This document shows, piece after piece, positions 1-5,276 of a stretch of 5,276 bases of DNA. A model generated the notes under the pieces. That model was not told the origin of the DNA. It searched no databases and was given only the letters and a program-made list of their open reading frames with translations. This stretch comes from an uncultured Desulfobulbaceae bacterium. GTDB taxonomy: Bacteria; Desulfobacterota; Desulfobulbia; Desulfobulbales; Desulfobulbaceae. The stretch lies in NCBI GenBank assembly GCA_947260045.1, contig CAMYOP010000207.1, positions 1 to 5,276 on the forward strand, read 5' to 3'. Numbering within the stretch: position 1 is the first letter of the stretch; each line of letters opens with the position of its first letter. Both the position numbers and the translations under genes were made by a program.

Positions 1-1
1 G

Positions 2-100
2 CTACAGGCAGTGAAAAGCTGGCTGTTTGAACCAGGAAAACGTGGTTTAGAAAAAACAGCGATGTGGGTACAGGTGCCCGTCCAGTTTAAATTGCAATGA
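2..100 (+). CDS. tonB: TonB-family energy transducer, C-terminal end (5' part lies outside the window)
   Basis: The reading frame is open from the window edge and gives 32 residues before TGA, running from LQAVKSWLFEPGKRG to the end WVQVPVQFKLQ. This matches the end of the TonB C-terminal domain: an 'A(V/L)..W.F.PG...G' helix and turn, then the final beta strand 'W V.VPV.F.L'. TonB spans the periplasm and passes proton-motive energy from ExbB/ExbD to outer-membrane receptors for B12, siderophores and other large substrates. Its stop lies 39 nt before the next gene, a periplasmic binding protein on the same strand, so co-transcription is likely and a role in chelate uptake is plausible. The N-terminal membrane anchor and proline-rich linker are not visible. 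It could be a paralogue dedicated to this locus rather than the housekeeping TonB. Confidence 0.85.
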   Translation, partial: LQAVKSWLFEPGKRGLEKTAMWVQVPVQFKLQ

Positions 101-139
101 TAAACCGAAAATCTTTCTCCCAAAAAAAAGCATGCAACC

Positions 140-1033
140 ATGAAAATTAAAGCACTTACATTCTTAACGATCCTGCTGTTCCAGCCTTATACCCTTACAG
201 CAAAAGGACTCACAGACCAGACAGGGGCCCAGGTATTACTTAAGAAGATACCAACTCGCGTCATTTCCCTGGCACCATCAATAACAGAAATAGTCTATTT
301 CCTGGACAAAGGATCACTTTTAAAAGCAGCCACTCAGTTCAGTAATGTTCCTGAAGAGGCCTCCAGGTTACCCCGAGTAGGTTCCTATGTTCGGCTTGAC
401 CTTGAAAAAATAATAAGCATGGAGCCAGATTTATGTATAGCGATAAAGGATGGTAATCCCAAGCACACTGTTGAAAAAATAATTGGTCTTGGCATACCCG
501 TCTATGTCATTGATCCTCGCAGCGTAAAAGGTATCATGGAAGCCATAGAAGGCATTGGTGAAGCACTTGGGGCTGAAGATAAAGCAAATTTACTTATTGA
601 CGATATGCAAAAGAGATTACAATCCATTCAAGAAAAAATATCTTCCAGCAAAGCCAGACCACAGGTATTTTTCCAAATAGATGCATCTCCTCTCATCTCT
701 GCAGGAGAAGACACCTTTATCCATGAGCTTATTATCCTAGCAGGTGGAACCAACAGTACAGCTGGAGCCAAAGGGTACCCCCGTTACTCCTGGGAAGATA
801 TCCTTTCAATGCAGCCAGAAGTCACCTTCATTGCCACCATGGCTGGCGGACAAAGCAATGCAGAATTGCTTAGCAAATGGCAGCGGTGGCCTATGATTCC
901 AGCAGTTGCAAATAAACGGGTTCACGTTGTGGACTCAAATCTCTTTGACAGGCCGACCCCACGTCTCATCGAAGGACTCGAAACCTTTGCCAGACTTATT
1001 CACCCGGAACTTTTCAAGAAGCACAGTGATTAA
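140..1033 (+). CDS. btuF: Periplasmic corrinoid/metal-chelate ABC transporter substrate-binding protein (BtuF-like)
   Basis: This 297-residue protein has the helical-backbone metal-receptor fold of BtuF and FhuD-type binding proteins. Residues 1-21 form a signal peptide (two Lys, hydrophobic core, likely cleavage after LTA). No lipobox Cys is present, so the mature protein should be soluble in the periplasm. Family landmarks are RVISLAPSITEIVYFL (40-55), VGSYVRLDLEKIISMEPDL (80-98, the 'lead-in to helix' signature), the C-lobe start W218-ED-ILSMQPEV, and FDRPTPRLIEGLE (269-281), close to the usual 'RPGPR..EGLE' of BtuF. It would hand its ligand to a BtuCD-type permease and ATPase. Neither gene follows, because the next gene is convergent, so they must lie upstream or elsewhere. 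The start codon has no clear Shine-Dalgarno but is fixed by the signal peptide. Cobalamin or cobinamide is favoured by the neighbouring cbiK and B12 riboswitch; a ferric siderophore cannot be excluded. Confidence 0.8.
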   Translation: MKIKALTFLTILLFQPYTLTAKGLTDQTGAQVLLKKIPTRVISLAPSITEIVYFLDKGSLLKAATQFSNVPEEASRLPRVGSYVRLDLEKIISMEPDLCIAIKDGNPKHTVEKIIGLGIPVYVIDPRSVKGIMEAIEGIGEALGAEDKANLLIDDMQKRLQSIQEKISSSKARPQVFFQIDASPLISAGEDTFIHELIILAGGTNSTAGAKGYPRYSWEDILSMQPEVTFIATMAGGQSNAELLSKWQRWPMIPAVANKRVHVVDSNLFDRPTPRLIEGLETFARLIHPELFKKHSD

Positions 1034-1166
1034 TTCAAGTACAATACAATCACGAAATATGTATGCTCTTATCGTATGGTCGTACTCTCCGTTCCATCTC
1101 TGGTCTTCCTTGGTTTGCGCCAGCCCCAGGATGATCCAGTATCAAATTCTGTGAAATTGCCAAGCA
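1034..1166. other. Convergent intergenic spacer without a clear terminator
   Basis: These 133 bp separate the stop codons of the binding-protein gene (+) and cbiK (-). I see only weak inverted repeats: GTGATT/AATCAC around 1026-1053, and a mismatched TCCTTGG/CCCAGGA pair at 1107-1131. Neither is followed by a T tract on either strand. No coding signal is convincing here. Confidence 0.5.
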
Positions 1167-2072
1167 TTACCCACACTTTACAGCAGCATCTTCAGCTGCC
1201 TCTTGCACATGTCTTACAAAAAGAGAGGCAAAACCATTTTGTTCGCCTAAACCGCGCATAACGGGAACAACCGTAATACCTGCCTTCTCCAGTTGCGATT
1301 TCCAGGAATCTGGTTCTGGAGCTATCATATCATTGATGGCATGAATGCCAGCGACGACCATCAGCGGCTTCAACAGCACCTTTTTAACCCCTGCATTCTT
1401 CACGGTTTGGAGTACATCCAAAAACGAGGGGTGCCCCTCCATGGTTCCGACAAACACAGAAATATCAGGGTAAAGTGAATTCATCGCAGCTTCAAATTCC
1501 ATATAGAAACCACTGGTTGGAATATATTTATTGCCATGGCCCATATAGACAAGCACTCCACCTTGAGCACGGGTAAGCTCTACGTCTTCTTTCAGAGCTT
1601 TAGCAGTGTTGACAATGTCCTTACTGTAAGAATGTTCTGTGCAGGCTAACGCTCCAAAAGCTGGCCTTCCCACAAGCAACTTTTTAAAAGGCTTAGTCTT
1701 TTTCTTAACTGTTTGGATGGAGTCAAGACTCTTAACAAGACTGACTAGATCCATATATTCTTCTGCCGGAGCAAGATGAATTGCCTGGACAATGATAGAA
1801 TCAAACCCTTCTTCCTGGAAAGCAGCGATTGCAGCCAACGGGCTGTAAACATTTAATATCATCTCAGGAATATCACCATTTTCTTCTCTATATTTTTCAT
1901 CACCTGCCCGCTGATGCCATTTTCTCCTGAGAAAACTTGAGGTAAATGCAAGGCGGACAGAAGTCTGGGGAAAAGCAGATACAGTCTTATTAAAAATATT
2001 TAAAATTCCAGGAAGTCCCTTTCTGACCGAGGTTCCAAACACCGCAAGTACAATTGCGCATCTATGTTCCAC
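1167..2072 (-). CDS. cbiK: Sirohydrochlorin cobaltochelatase CbiK (anaerobic class II chelatase)
   Basis: CbiK inserts Co2+ into sirohydrochlorin, the metal-insertion step of the oxygen-independent cobalamin pathway. The 301-residue product aligns by eye with Salmonella CbiK along its length: N-terminal VLAVFGTS (8-15), FTSSFLRRK (43-51), QAIHLAPAEEY (96-106), VYMGHGN (175-181), VGTMEGHP (208-215), LKPLMVVAGIHAINDM (234-249) and RGLGEQN (273-279). The metal-site residues correspond to His179, Glu212 and His244, equivalent to His145, Glu175 and His207 of Salmonella, with nearly the same spacing. It is about 35 residues longer than the Salmonella enzyme; the extra length lies mainly in the N-terminal half (about residues 52-75 and 117-131). 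There is no signal peptide, so it should be cytoplasmic, unlike the periplasmic CbiK variant known from Desulfovibrio. The start is GTG at 2072, supported by AGGAG six nt upstream. It is transcribed away from the B12 riboswitch and so is not controlled by it in cis. Confidence 0.93.
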   Translation of the reverse strand: MEHRCAIVLAVFGTSVRKGLPGILNIFNKTVSAFPQTSVRLAFTSSFLRRKWHQRAGDEKYREENGDIPEMILNVYSPLAAIAAFQEEGFDSIIVQAIHLAPAEEYMDLVSLVKSLDSIQTVKKKTKPFKKLLVGRPAFGALACTEHSYSKDIVNTAKALKEDVELTRAQGGVLVYMGHGNKYIPTSGFYMEFEAAMNSLYPDISVFVGTMEGHPSFLDVLQTVKNAGVKKVLLKPLMVVAGIHAINDMIAPEPDSWKSQLEKAGITVVPVMRGLGEQNGFASLFVRHVQEAAEDAAVKCG

Positions 2073-2078
2073 AATTCG

Positions 2079-2083
2079 CTCCT
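2079..2083 (-). promoter_or_regulatory. Ribosome binding site of cbiK
   Basis: On the minus strand AGGAG, within AAGAGGAGCG, lies six nt before the GTG codon at 2072. It decides the non-ATG start and matches the beginning of the CbiK family sequence. Confidence 0.75.
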
Positions 2084-2186
2084 CTTACTTAAGCCTAAAA
2101 TCCAGCAATTCAATTCAAAAAAACACAATATACAGCATTAAAAAACAAAAAACATACAACATAGAGTGCATAGGCAGGCTTTTTCC
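2084..2186. other. AT-rich divergent spacer between cbiK and the riboswitch promoter
   Basis: This is the cbiK-proximal part of the 473-bp region between cbiK and the methyltransferase-like gene. It is rich in A on the + strand (T on the minus strand), with several A5-A7 runs at 2117-2152. The cbiK promoter should lie here, but I found no minus-strand -35/-10 pair with good spacing. TATATT, read on the minus strand near 2126-2131, is the best -10 candidate and lacks a proper -35. No ORF here looks genuine. Confidence 0.4.
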
Positions 2187-2215
2187 TTGACGCCTATCAA
2201 CGATGACAGTAGATT
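2187..2215 (+). promoter_or_regulatory. Sigma70-type promoter for the riboswitch transcript
   Basis: TTGACG (2187-2192, five of six matches to the -35 consensus) is separated by exactly 17 nt from TAGATT (2210-2215, four of six matches to the -10). Transcription would begin about 2222, just before the first strand of riboswitch stem P1 at 2226. This agreement in position is the best support for the call. Confidence 0.65.
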
Positions 2216-2225
2216 CCATATTTAA

Positions 2226-2405
2226 TTCAGGTTCCGCTTGCTCGGATGAAAAGGGAATCCGGTTAAAATCCGGAATGGGCCCGCCGCTGTAATTCCTCTC
2301 TTTTTTGAACAAAAGAGAAAAGTTCTGTCAACTGGAATACCACTGCTTGCAATATTTGAGCGGGAAGGTTGTTGCCAGAAGGATAAGTCAGAAGACCTAC
2401 CTGAA
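2226..2405 (+). promoter_or_regulatory. Cobalamin (adenosylcobalamin-class) riboswitch aptamer
   Basis: The conserved core of the cobalamin riboswitch family is present in order. P1 is formed by TTCAGGT (2226-2232) and ACCTGAA (2399-2405), perfectly complementary over 7 bp. The AAAAGGGAA element is at 2249-2257. Stem P5 is TCCGG/CCGGA (2258-2262 with 2270-2274), capped by an A-rich loop. GGGCCCGCCGCTGTAA (2277-2292) is the family's CCCGC-ACUGU-type core, and an ACCACTG segment (2340-2346) is followed by GCGGGAAGG (2360-2368). The B12-box AAGTCAGAAGACCTACC (2385-2401) differs from the usual consensus mainly by A for G in the last GCC. A variable arm at 2294-2335 contains the pair CTCTTTT/AAAAGAG. 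A terminator follows, so ligand binding is expected to stop transcription before the methyltransferase-like gene. The exact ligand (adenosyl- or methyl/hydroxocobalamin) cannot be told by eye. Confidence 0.93.
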
Positions 2406-2465
2406 ACCAATGGGCATTCCTCGAGGACCAGGATGAAGCCTCCTTGCATCTGCGGATATTTAGGG

Positions 2466-2508
2466 AAATCCCCGGATCGAAATATTATCGGTCCGGGGAT
2501 TTCTATTT
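2466..2508 (+). terminator. Intrinsic terminator, expression platform of the B12 riboswitch
   Basis: AAATCCCCGGA (2466-2476) and TCCGGGGATTT (2492-2502) form a perfect 11-bp GC-centred stem with a 15-nt loop, running into a T-rich tract (2500-2508, TTTCTATTT). It lies 60 nt after the aptamer's P1 and 38 nt before the start codon, leaving the ribosome binding site outside the stem. This arrangement points to B12-dependent transcription attenuation rather than translational control. I could not identify a strong antiterminator; GGATATTT...AAATCC (2454-2471) could pair with part of the left arm, but weakly. Confidence 0.85.
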
Positions 2509-2533
2509 CACTGGAAACTCCGAGCTAAATCAA

Positions 2534-2539
2534 AAGGAG
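2534..2539 (+). promoter_or_regulatory. Ribosome binding site fixing the methyltransferase-like start at 2546
   Basis: AAGGAG lies six nt before ATG 2546. It favours this start over the in-frame ATG at 2444, which lies in the riboswitch leader ahead of the terminator and has no comparable site. Confidence 0.85.
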
Positions 2540-2545
2540 ATCCAA

Positions 2546-3367
2546 ATGTTTGCACAACCACCTGAAGCTACCCAGCAAACTCTTCACCCGTATTCTATGC
2601 AAAAACAAACCACATCTTTTAAAATTATTGCCGAGGACCTTCATATCCTCAACCCCTTTTTTCAGCAGGCAGTAGAAAAAAAAGATACAAAGTCTCTTAC
2701 AGCGCTTGCCTGCCAGCTTGCTAGTACTGGTGCTCATGCACTCGACGTCAACCTTGGACCCAGCAGGAAAAACCTCAACAAGCTTGACTGGGTCATTGAC
2801 ACCATCCAAAACTGCACGGACCTCCCTCTTTTTCTCTCTGCAGTTGCCCTGAAACAACCACAACTTCTCTTAAGGCAAAAAACCAGACTAACCGTAAACG
2901 CAGTGACAGCCGATCCTGATTCGCTCAATCAGGACCTTGCTACCTGTAAAAAATATGACACAAACCTGGTAGTACTACTGGTAAAGCCAGGGCTGCTCGG
3001 CACAGGTATTCAAGAGAAGATGGAAATTGCCTCAGATGTCATTGCCAAGTCCCTGGAAATCGGATTCCCTCTTGAAAGGCTCTATCTCGACCCAATTCTT
3101 GCAAGCAGGCAAGACCCATTTTCCTGGGAAATAAGCAGAGGGGTTCCTGATATAGATCCAATAATTGAATCCATAGAACTCCTGAAGGAAGCGAGTGAAG
3201 GAGCTGTTAAAACCATCATCAGCCTAAGCAATGCGACCTCAGGTTTAGATCCTGAAAACCGTTCTGCAATCCATTGCCAGCTCCTGCCCCTTTTACAGCA
3301 AGCGGGCCTTGACGCCGCTATCATAAACACCAAAGACCCGCGACTCATGGCATCAATAAAAAAATAA
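2546..3367 (+). CDS. Pterin-binding methyltransferase-like protein (AcsE/MetH pterin-domain family) under B12 riboswitch control
   Basis: The 273-residue product (ATG 2546) has the TIM-barrel pterin-binding fold shared by methyl-H4folate:corrinoid methyltransferases, the MetH pterin domain and dihydropteroate synthase. After about 24 unmatched residues it follows Moorella AcsE (MeTr): STGAHALDVNLGPSRKNL (60-77), LTVNAVT (115-121), LERLYLDPI (176-184), IISLSNATSG (224-233), AGLDAAIINT (253-262). Three MeTr pterin or active-site positions are kept: Asn118 (MeTr Asn96), Asp182 (Asp160) and Asn229 (Asn199). The Asp of 'LDST' (MeTr Asp75) is Ser98 here, in LFLSAV. The protein ends about 25 residues earlier than MeTr, just after an A7 run, losing the last helix. 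Such enzymes move a methyl group from methyl-H4folate to a corrinoid protein; no corrinoid-protein gene is adjacent. The riboswitch should switch it off when B12 is abundant. Family membership is solid; catalytic activity and partner are uncertain. Confidence 0.8.
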   Translation: MFAQPPEATQQTLHPYSMQKQTTSFKIIAEDLHILNPFFQQAVEKKDTKSLTALACQLASTGAHALDVNLGPSRKNLNKLDWVIDTIQNCTDLPLFLSAVALKQPQLLLRQKTRLTVNAVTADPDSLNQDLATCKKYDTNLVVLLVKPGLLGTGIQEKMEIASDVIAKSLEIGFPLERLYLDPILASRQDPFSWEISRGVPDIDPIIESIELLKEASEGAVKTIISLSNATSGLDPENRSAIHCQLLPLLQQAGLDAAIINTKDPRLMASIKK

Positions 3368-3381
3368 CCAGGAAACAAGAT

Positions 3382-3434
3382 AAAAACTGCAAACAAGCGG
3401 GACAATGGGTTTATTCTATCTGTCCCGTTTGCTT
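3382..3434 (-). terminator. Terminator at the convergent junction, mainly for the M48 gene
   Basis: AAACAAGCGGGACA (3391-3404) pairs with TGTCCCGTTTGCTT (3421-3434) over 14 positions, with one A-C mismatch and one G-U pair, closing a 16-nt loop. On the minus strand the stem is followed by GCAGTTTTTATC, a usable T tract. On the plus strand the stem is followed by ACCCCA, so it is a weaker stop for the methyltransferase-like gene. The hairpin includes the last codons and stop of the M48 gene (stop at 3411-3413 within the loop). Confidence 0.65.
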
Positions 3435-5234
3435 ACCCCATACTTCCTCGGCAAATTTAACAATCTGCTTTTTATAGAATTTTCTATTTTTCGGATCACT
3501 CTGAATGGCTTTCATTTCTGTGAGGATAGCTTCTTCCCTTAAATTATTGGCCCAATAGGCAGTTGCCAGTGTGTCAAGAATATGTCCGGCTTCCTTGAGG
3601 GTGACAGCTGACCTGGCAAGAGTCAAAGCTCGCTCTTTATCTCGAAGAGAGGGGTCCTGGGCAGTCAAGAGTAGCCAGGCAAGGTTATTATGCAGATCAG
3701 CATTGAGCGGTTCAAATTCCAAGGCTTTTTCATAATATTGAAGTGCCTTCTGCTCCATTTTTTTTTCCTGCATCAGATCGCCAATCAAGCGTAACCACAT
3801 ACCTTTATTAGGTTCCTGGCGGAGTTTTTGCTGTAAAACAGCTTCCATATAACGCATATCAACACTTTGGGCCAAAGCCTCTGTATCAATCTGACGAACA
3901 AGCCCTATGGCAAAAACAAGAATGAAAAAATAGGCAACAAGACTGGCATATACTTTTCGATCATGATTTCGTATATGCTTCCTGTCTTTTTCACATTTCA
4001 GAAGAAAATCAATCCGCTCACCAATTCCAAAATGATGCCAGCTTTTCTGGGAACGGATATTGCCGCTGAGGACTGCTATCTTTTCAAAAGCAGCCACAAG
4101 CGAATCACTGTTACCAATTGACTTAAAGACATGCAGATCTGCCTGCCTTTCAAAATTGCGAATATAGTAGCCAAAGATAAAACGAAAATAGACAAGCATA
4201 AGTACAAGTAAAGGAACCGCACCCAGGATAGCTATCAATGTTTCAGGGTTTGTATTGGTCATTTCCAGAAGCTTATAAAAAACCGGTGAGCTTAAGATCA
4301 AGTAAGGCAAAGGGGTAGCAAGGGAACCAGCCAACAGGCTGAATCCCAGAAATAAAAACAGGTACAGAACAAGATGCATTTTTTTGACATGACCAATTTC
4401 ATGGGCGAGAACCGCATCTATCTCTTCAATGGACATTGTTGCCAACAATGCTGGGGTGATCAGCAGATAACGAAAGCGAGGAATTATCCCCATAATTCCA
4501 GCAGTAAGCACCTGTCCTTCAAAAAGTGGCCAGAGTAAAATTTCTGAATGGAAATTCTGCTTCAGGCAGAACTGCTCCAACCTGCTACGAAGGGGCCCCT
4601 CTGGCATAGGTTTGCAGTTCCATAAAATTTTCACAAGTGGCGGAAAAAAAAGAACAAGAAAAAGCACAAAGACGCCAAATAGAATCAAGTCACCCCAGGG
4701 AGAGCTGAGAGCTTGATTAAAGCCAGGTGAAGGAACAAGTAGAAGAAGGTCAAAGACAAAGGAGATGACTAGCCAGGGTAAAACAATGGGGAGATTTGCC
4801 TTAATGTTTGAGATAATAAAGCTACTCGAACTATAGGACCTGTTAAAGAGAACCTGATAACTTTTACGCGCCTGATACCAGAGAAGTGACAAAAACAAAA
4901 AAAAGAGGGCCACCCCCCCGATGTTTTCTAAAACCGGTAGTGAACCATCAAGCGAGAGTGGTTGCAGATAATATTTTATGTCCAGAATATAGATGGTACC
5001 TATAAAAAACAGTAAAGCAAGTATGGAAAGCTTCTTCTCTGCCCGAAAATATGAGGCAGAAGATTTCACTTCAGATGCTCGAAAAATATTTCCAGCGATT
5101 GTGTAAAACAAGAAAAGAAAGAGTAAGAAAACCAGGAGACCATAGCCTGCACCAAGAGCAGGCTGCTGGGGTGCAGTATTGGTGGAAAAGGTGAATATTG
5201 CCACTAGAAAATATATCAAATTATTATAAATCAT
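3411..5234 (-). CDS. Integral-membrane M48-family zinc metalloprotease with C-terminal TPR repeats
   Basis: This 607-residue protein belongs to peptidase family M48 (Ste24/HtpX-like). The zinc site is HEIGH (278-282, in IDAVLAHEIGHVKKMH), with third ligand Glu362 in FERQAD (361-366). A later WHHFGIGERIDFL segment (399-411) matches the conserved region after the active site in this family. Hydrophobic segments suggest about nine membrane passes: near 4-17, 31-50, 69-88, 104-120, 149-167, 183-205, 287-306, 332-355 and 430-447. Residues 478-583 form about three TPR-like repeats, including YYEKALEFEP (500-509), NNLAWLLLTAQDPSLRD (516-532) and LDTLATAYWANN (553-564), likely a protein-binding module. 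Relatives degrade or process membrane proteins; the substrate here is unknown. The ATG at 5234 has an in-frame stop five codons upstream and only a weak ribosome site, so a slightly later start is possible. It is convergent with the riboswitch gene and shows no evident link to B12. Confidence 0.88.
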   Translation of the reverse strand: MIYNNLIYFLVAIFTFSTNTAPQQPALGAGYGLLVFLLFLFLFYTIAGNIFRASEVKSSASYFRAEKKLSILALLFFIGTIYILDIKYYLQPLSLDGSLPVLENIGGVALFFLFLSLLWYQARKSYQVLFNRSYSSSSFIISNIKANLPIVLPWLVISFVFDLLLLVPSPGFNQALSSPWGDLILFGVFVLFLVLFFPPLVKILWNCKPMPEGPLRSRLEQFCLKQNFHSEILLWPLFEGQVLTAGIMGIIPRFRYLLITPALLATMSIEEIDAVLAHEIGHVKKMHLVLYLFLFLGFSLLAGSLATPLPYLILSSPVFYKLLEMTNTNPETLIAILGAVPLLVLMLVYFRFIFGYYIRNFERQADLHVFKSIGNSDSLVAAFEKIAVLSGNIRSQKSWHHFGIGERIDFLLKCEKDRKHIRNHDRKVYASLVAYFFILVFAIGLVRQIDTEALAQSVDMRYMEAVLQQKLRQEPNKGMWLRLIGDLMQEKKMEQKALQYYEKALEFEPLNADLHNNLAWLLLTAQDPSLRDKERALTLARSAVTLKEAGHILDTLATAYWANNLREEAILTEMKAIQSDPKNRKFYKKQIVKFAEEVWGKQTGQIE

Positions 5235-5276
5235 TTTATTACCAAGCAGTTATCTAGAAAGTTACTTCATATTTAG

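Noticed and set aside
132..143. Mini-ORF ATG-CAA-CCA-TGA overlapping the start of the BtuF-like gene
   Set aside because: A four-codon frame with no ribosome site; translational coupling is possible, but chance is the simpler explanation.
1107..1131. Inverted repeat TCCTTGG/CCCAGGA as a terminator between the convergent genes
   Set aside because: Six pairs with an internal mismatch and no T tract on either strand.
906..1261. Plus-strand ORFs at 906-1154 and 1076-1261
   Set aside because: They are shadows of the binding-protein and cbiK genes, with low-complexity products and no ribosome sites.
2418..2427. Palindrome TCCTCGAGGA just after the riboswitch aptamer
   Set aside because: Considered as an operator or part of an antiterminator; it is only 10 bp, occurs once, and no second copy or partner strand was found.
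2115..2449. Two minus-strand ORFs (2115-2312 and 2222-2449) across the riboswitch region
   Set aside because: Both overlap the antisense of the conserved aptamer, resemble no known protein, and their open frames are explained by the RNA element.
2525..3405. Minus-strand ORFs within the methyltransferase-like gene (2525-2863, 2734-2928, 3082-3405)
   Set aside because: They are antisense to a clearly recognisable protein family and have no family resemblance of their own.
3867..4121. Plus-strand ORF inside the M48 gene
   Set aside because: It is antisense to the TPR and post-catalytic region of a well-supported gene.
5235..5276. Possible end of another minus-strand gene upstream of the M48 gene
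   Set aside because: Only a few codons (L-N-M-K-stop) are visible, too short to support any call.

Overview
The window looks like part of a mid-to-low GC genome of a Gram-negative anaerobe. It has a TonB energy-transducer tail, a periplasmic substrate-binding protein with a cleavable signal peptide, a CbiK-type anaerobic cobaltochelatase, a corrinoid-linked pterin methyltransferase homologue and a multipass M48 peptidase with TPR repeats. This combination fits sulfate-reducing or related Desulfobacterota, perhaps near Desulfobulbales. The taxonomic placement is inferred from gene content and protein style, not from a marker gene.

Layout. Positions 1-1033 (+) hold the last 32 codons of a TonB-family gene, then after a 39-nt gap a BtuF-like corrinoid or metal-chelate binding protein; the two are probably one operon. 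Convergent to it, 1167-2072 (-) is cbiK, with a GTG start and a good Shine-Dalgarno. Positions 2073-2545 are a 473-bp intergenic region carrying, on the + strand, a sigma70-like promoter (2187-2215), a well-conserved cobalamin riboswitch (2226-2405) and an intrinsic terminator (2466-2508). Downstream, 2546-3367 (+) encodes a stand-alone pterin-binding-fold protein related to methyltetrahydrofolate:corrinoid methyltransferases (AcsE/MeTr, and the pterin domain of MetH). A hairpin at the convergent junction separates it from 3411-5234 (-), a 607-residue integral-membrane M48 metalloprotease with C-terminal TPRs.

Four of the five genes relate to corrinoids. TonB and the binding protein suggest uptake of B12 or a similar chelate. 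CbiK inserts cobalt early in anaerobic corrin synthesis. The riboswitch places the methyltransferase homologue under B12 repression. The M48/TPR protein has no evident link to this theme.

The most interesting element is the riboswitch-controlled methyltransferase homologue. It retains three of four pterin-contact positions known from Moorella MeTr, but has Ser where the near-universal Asp of the family is expected, and its C-terminus is short. It may be a divergent or repurposed member of the family. Nothing else in the window looks like a wholly new system.
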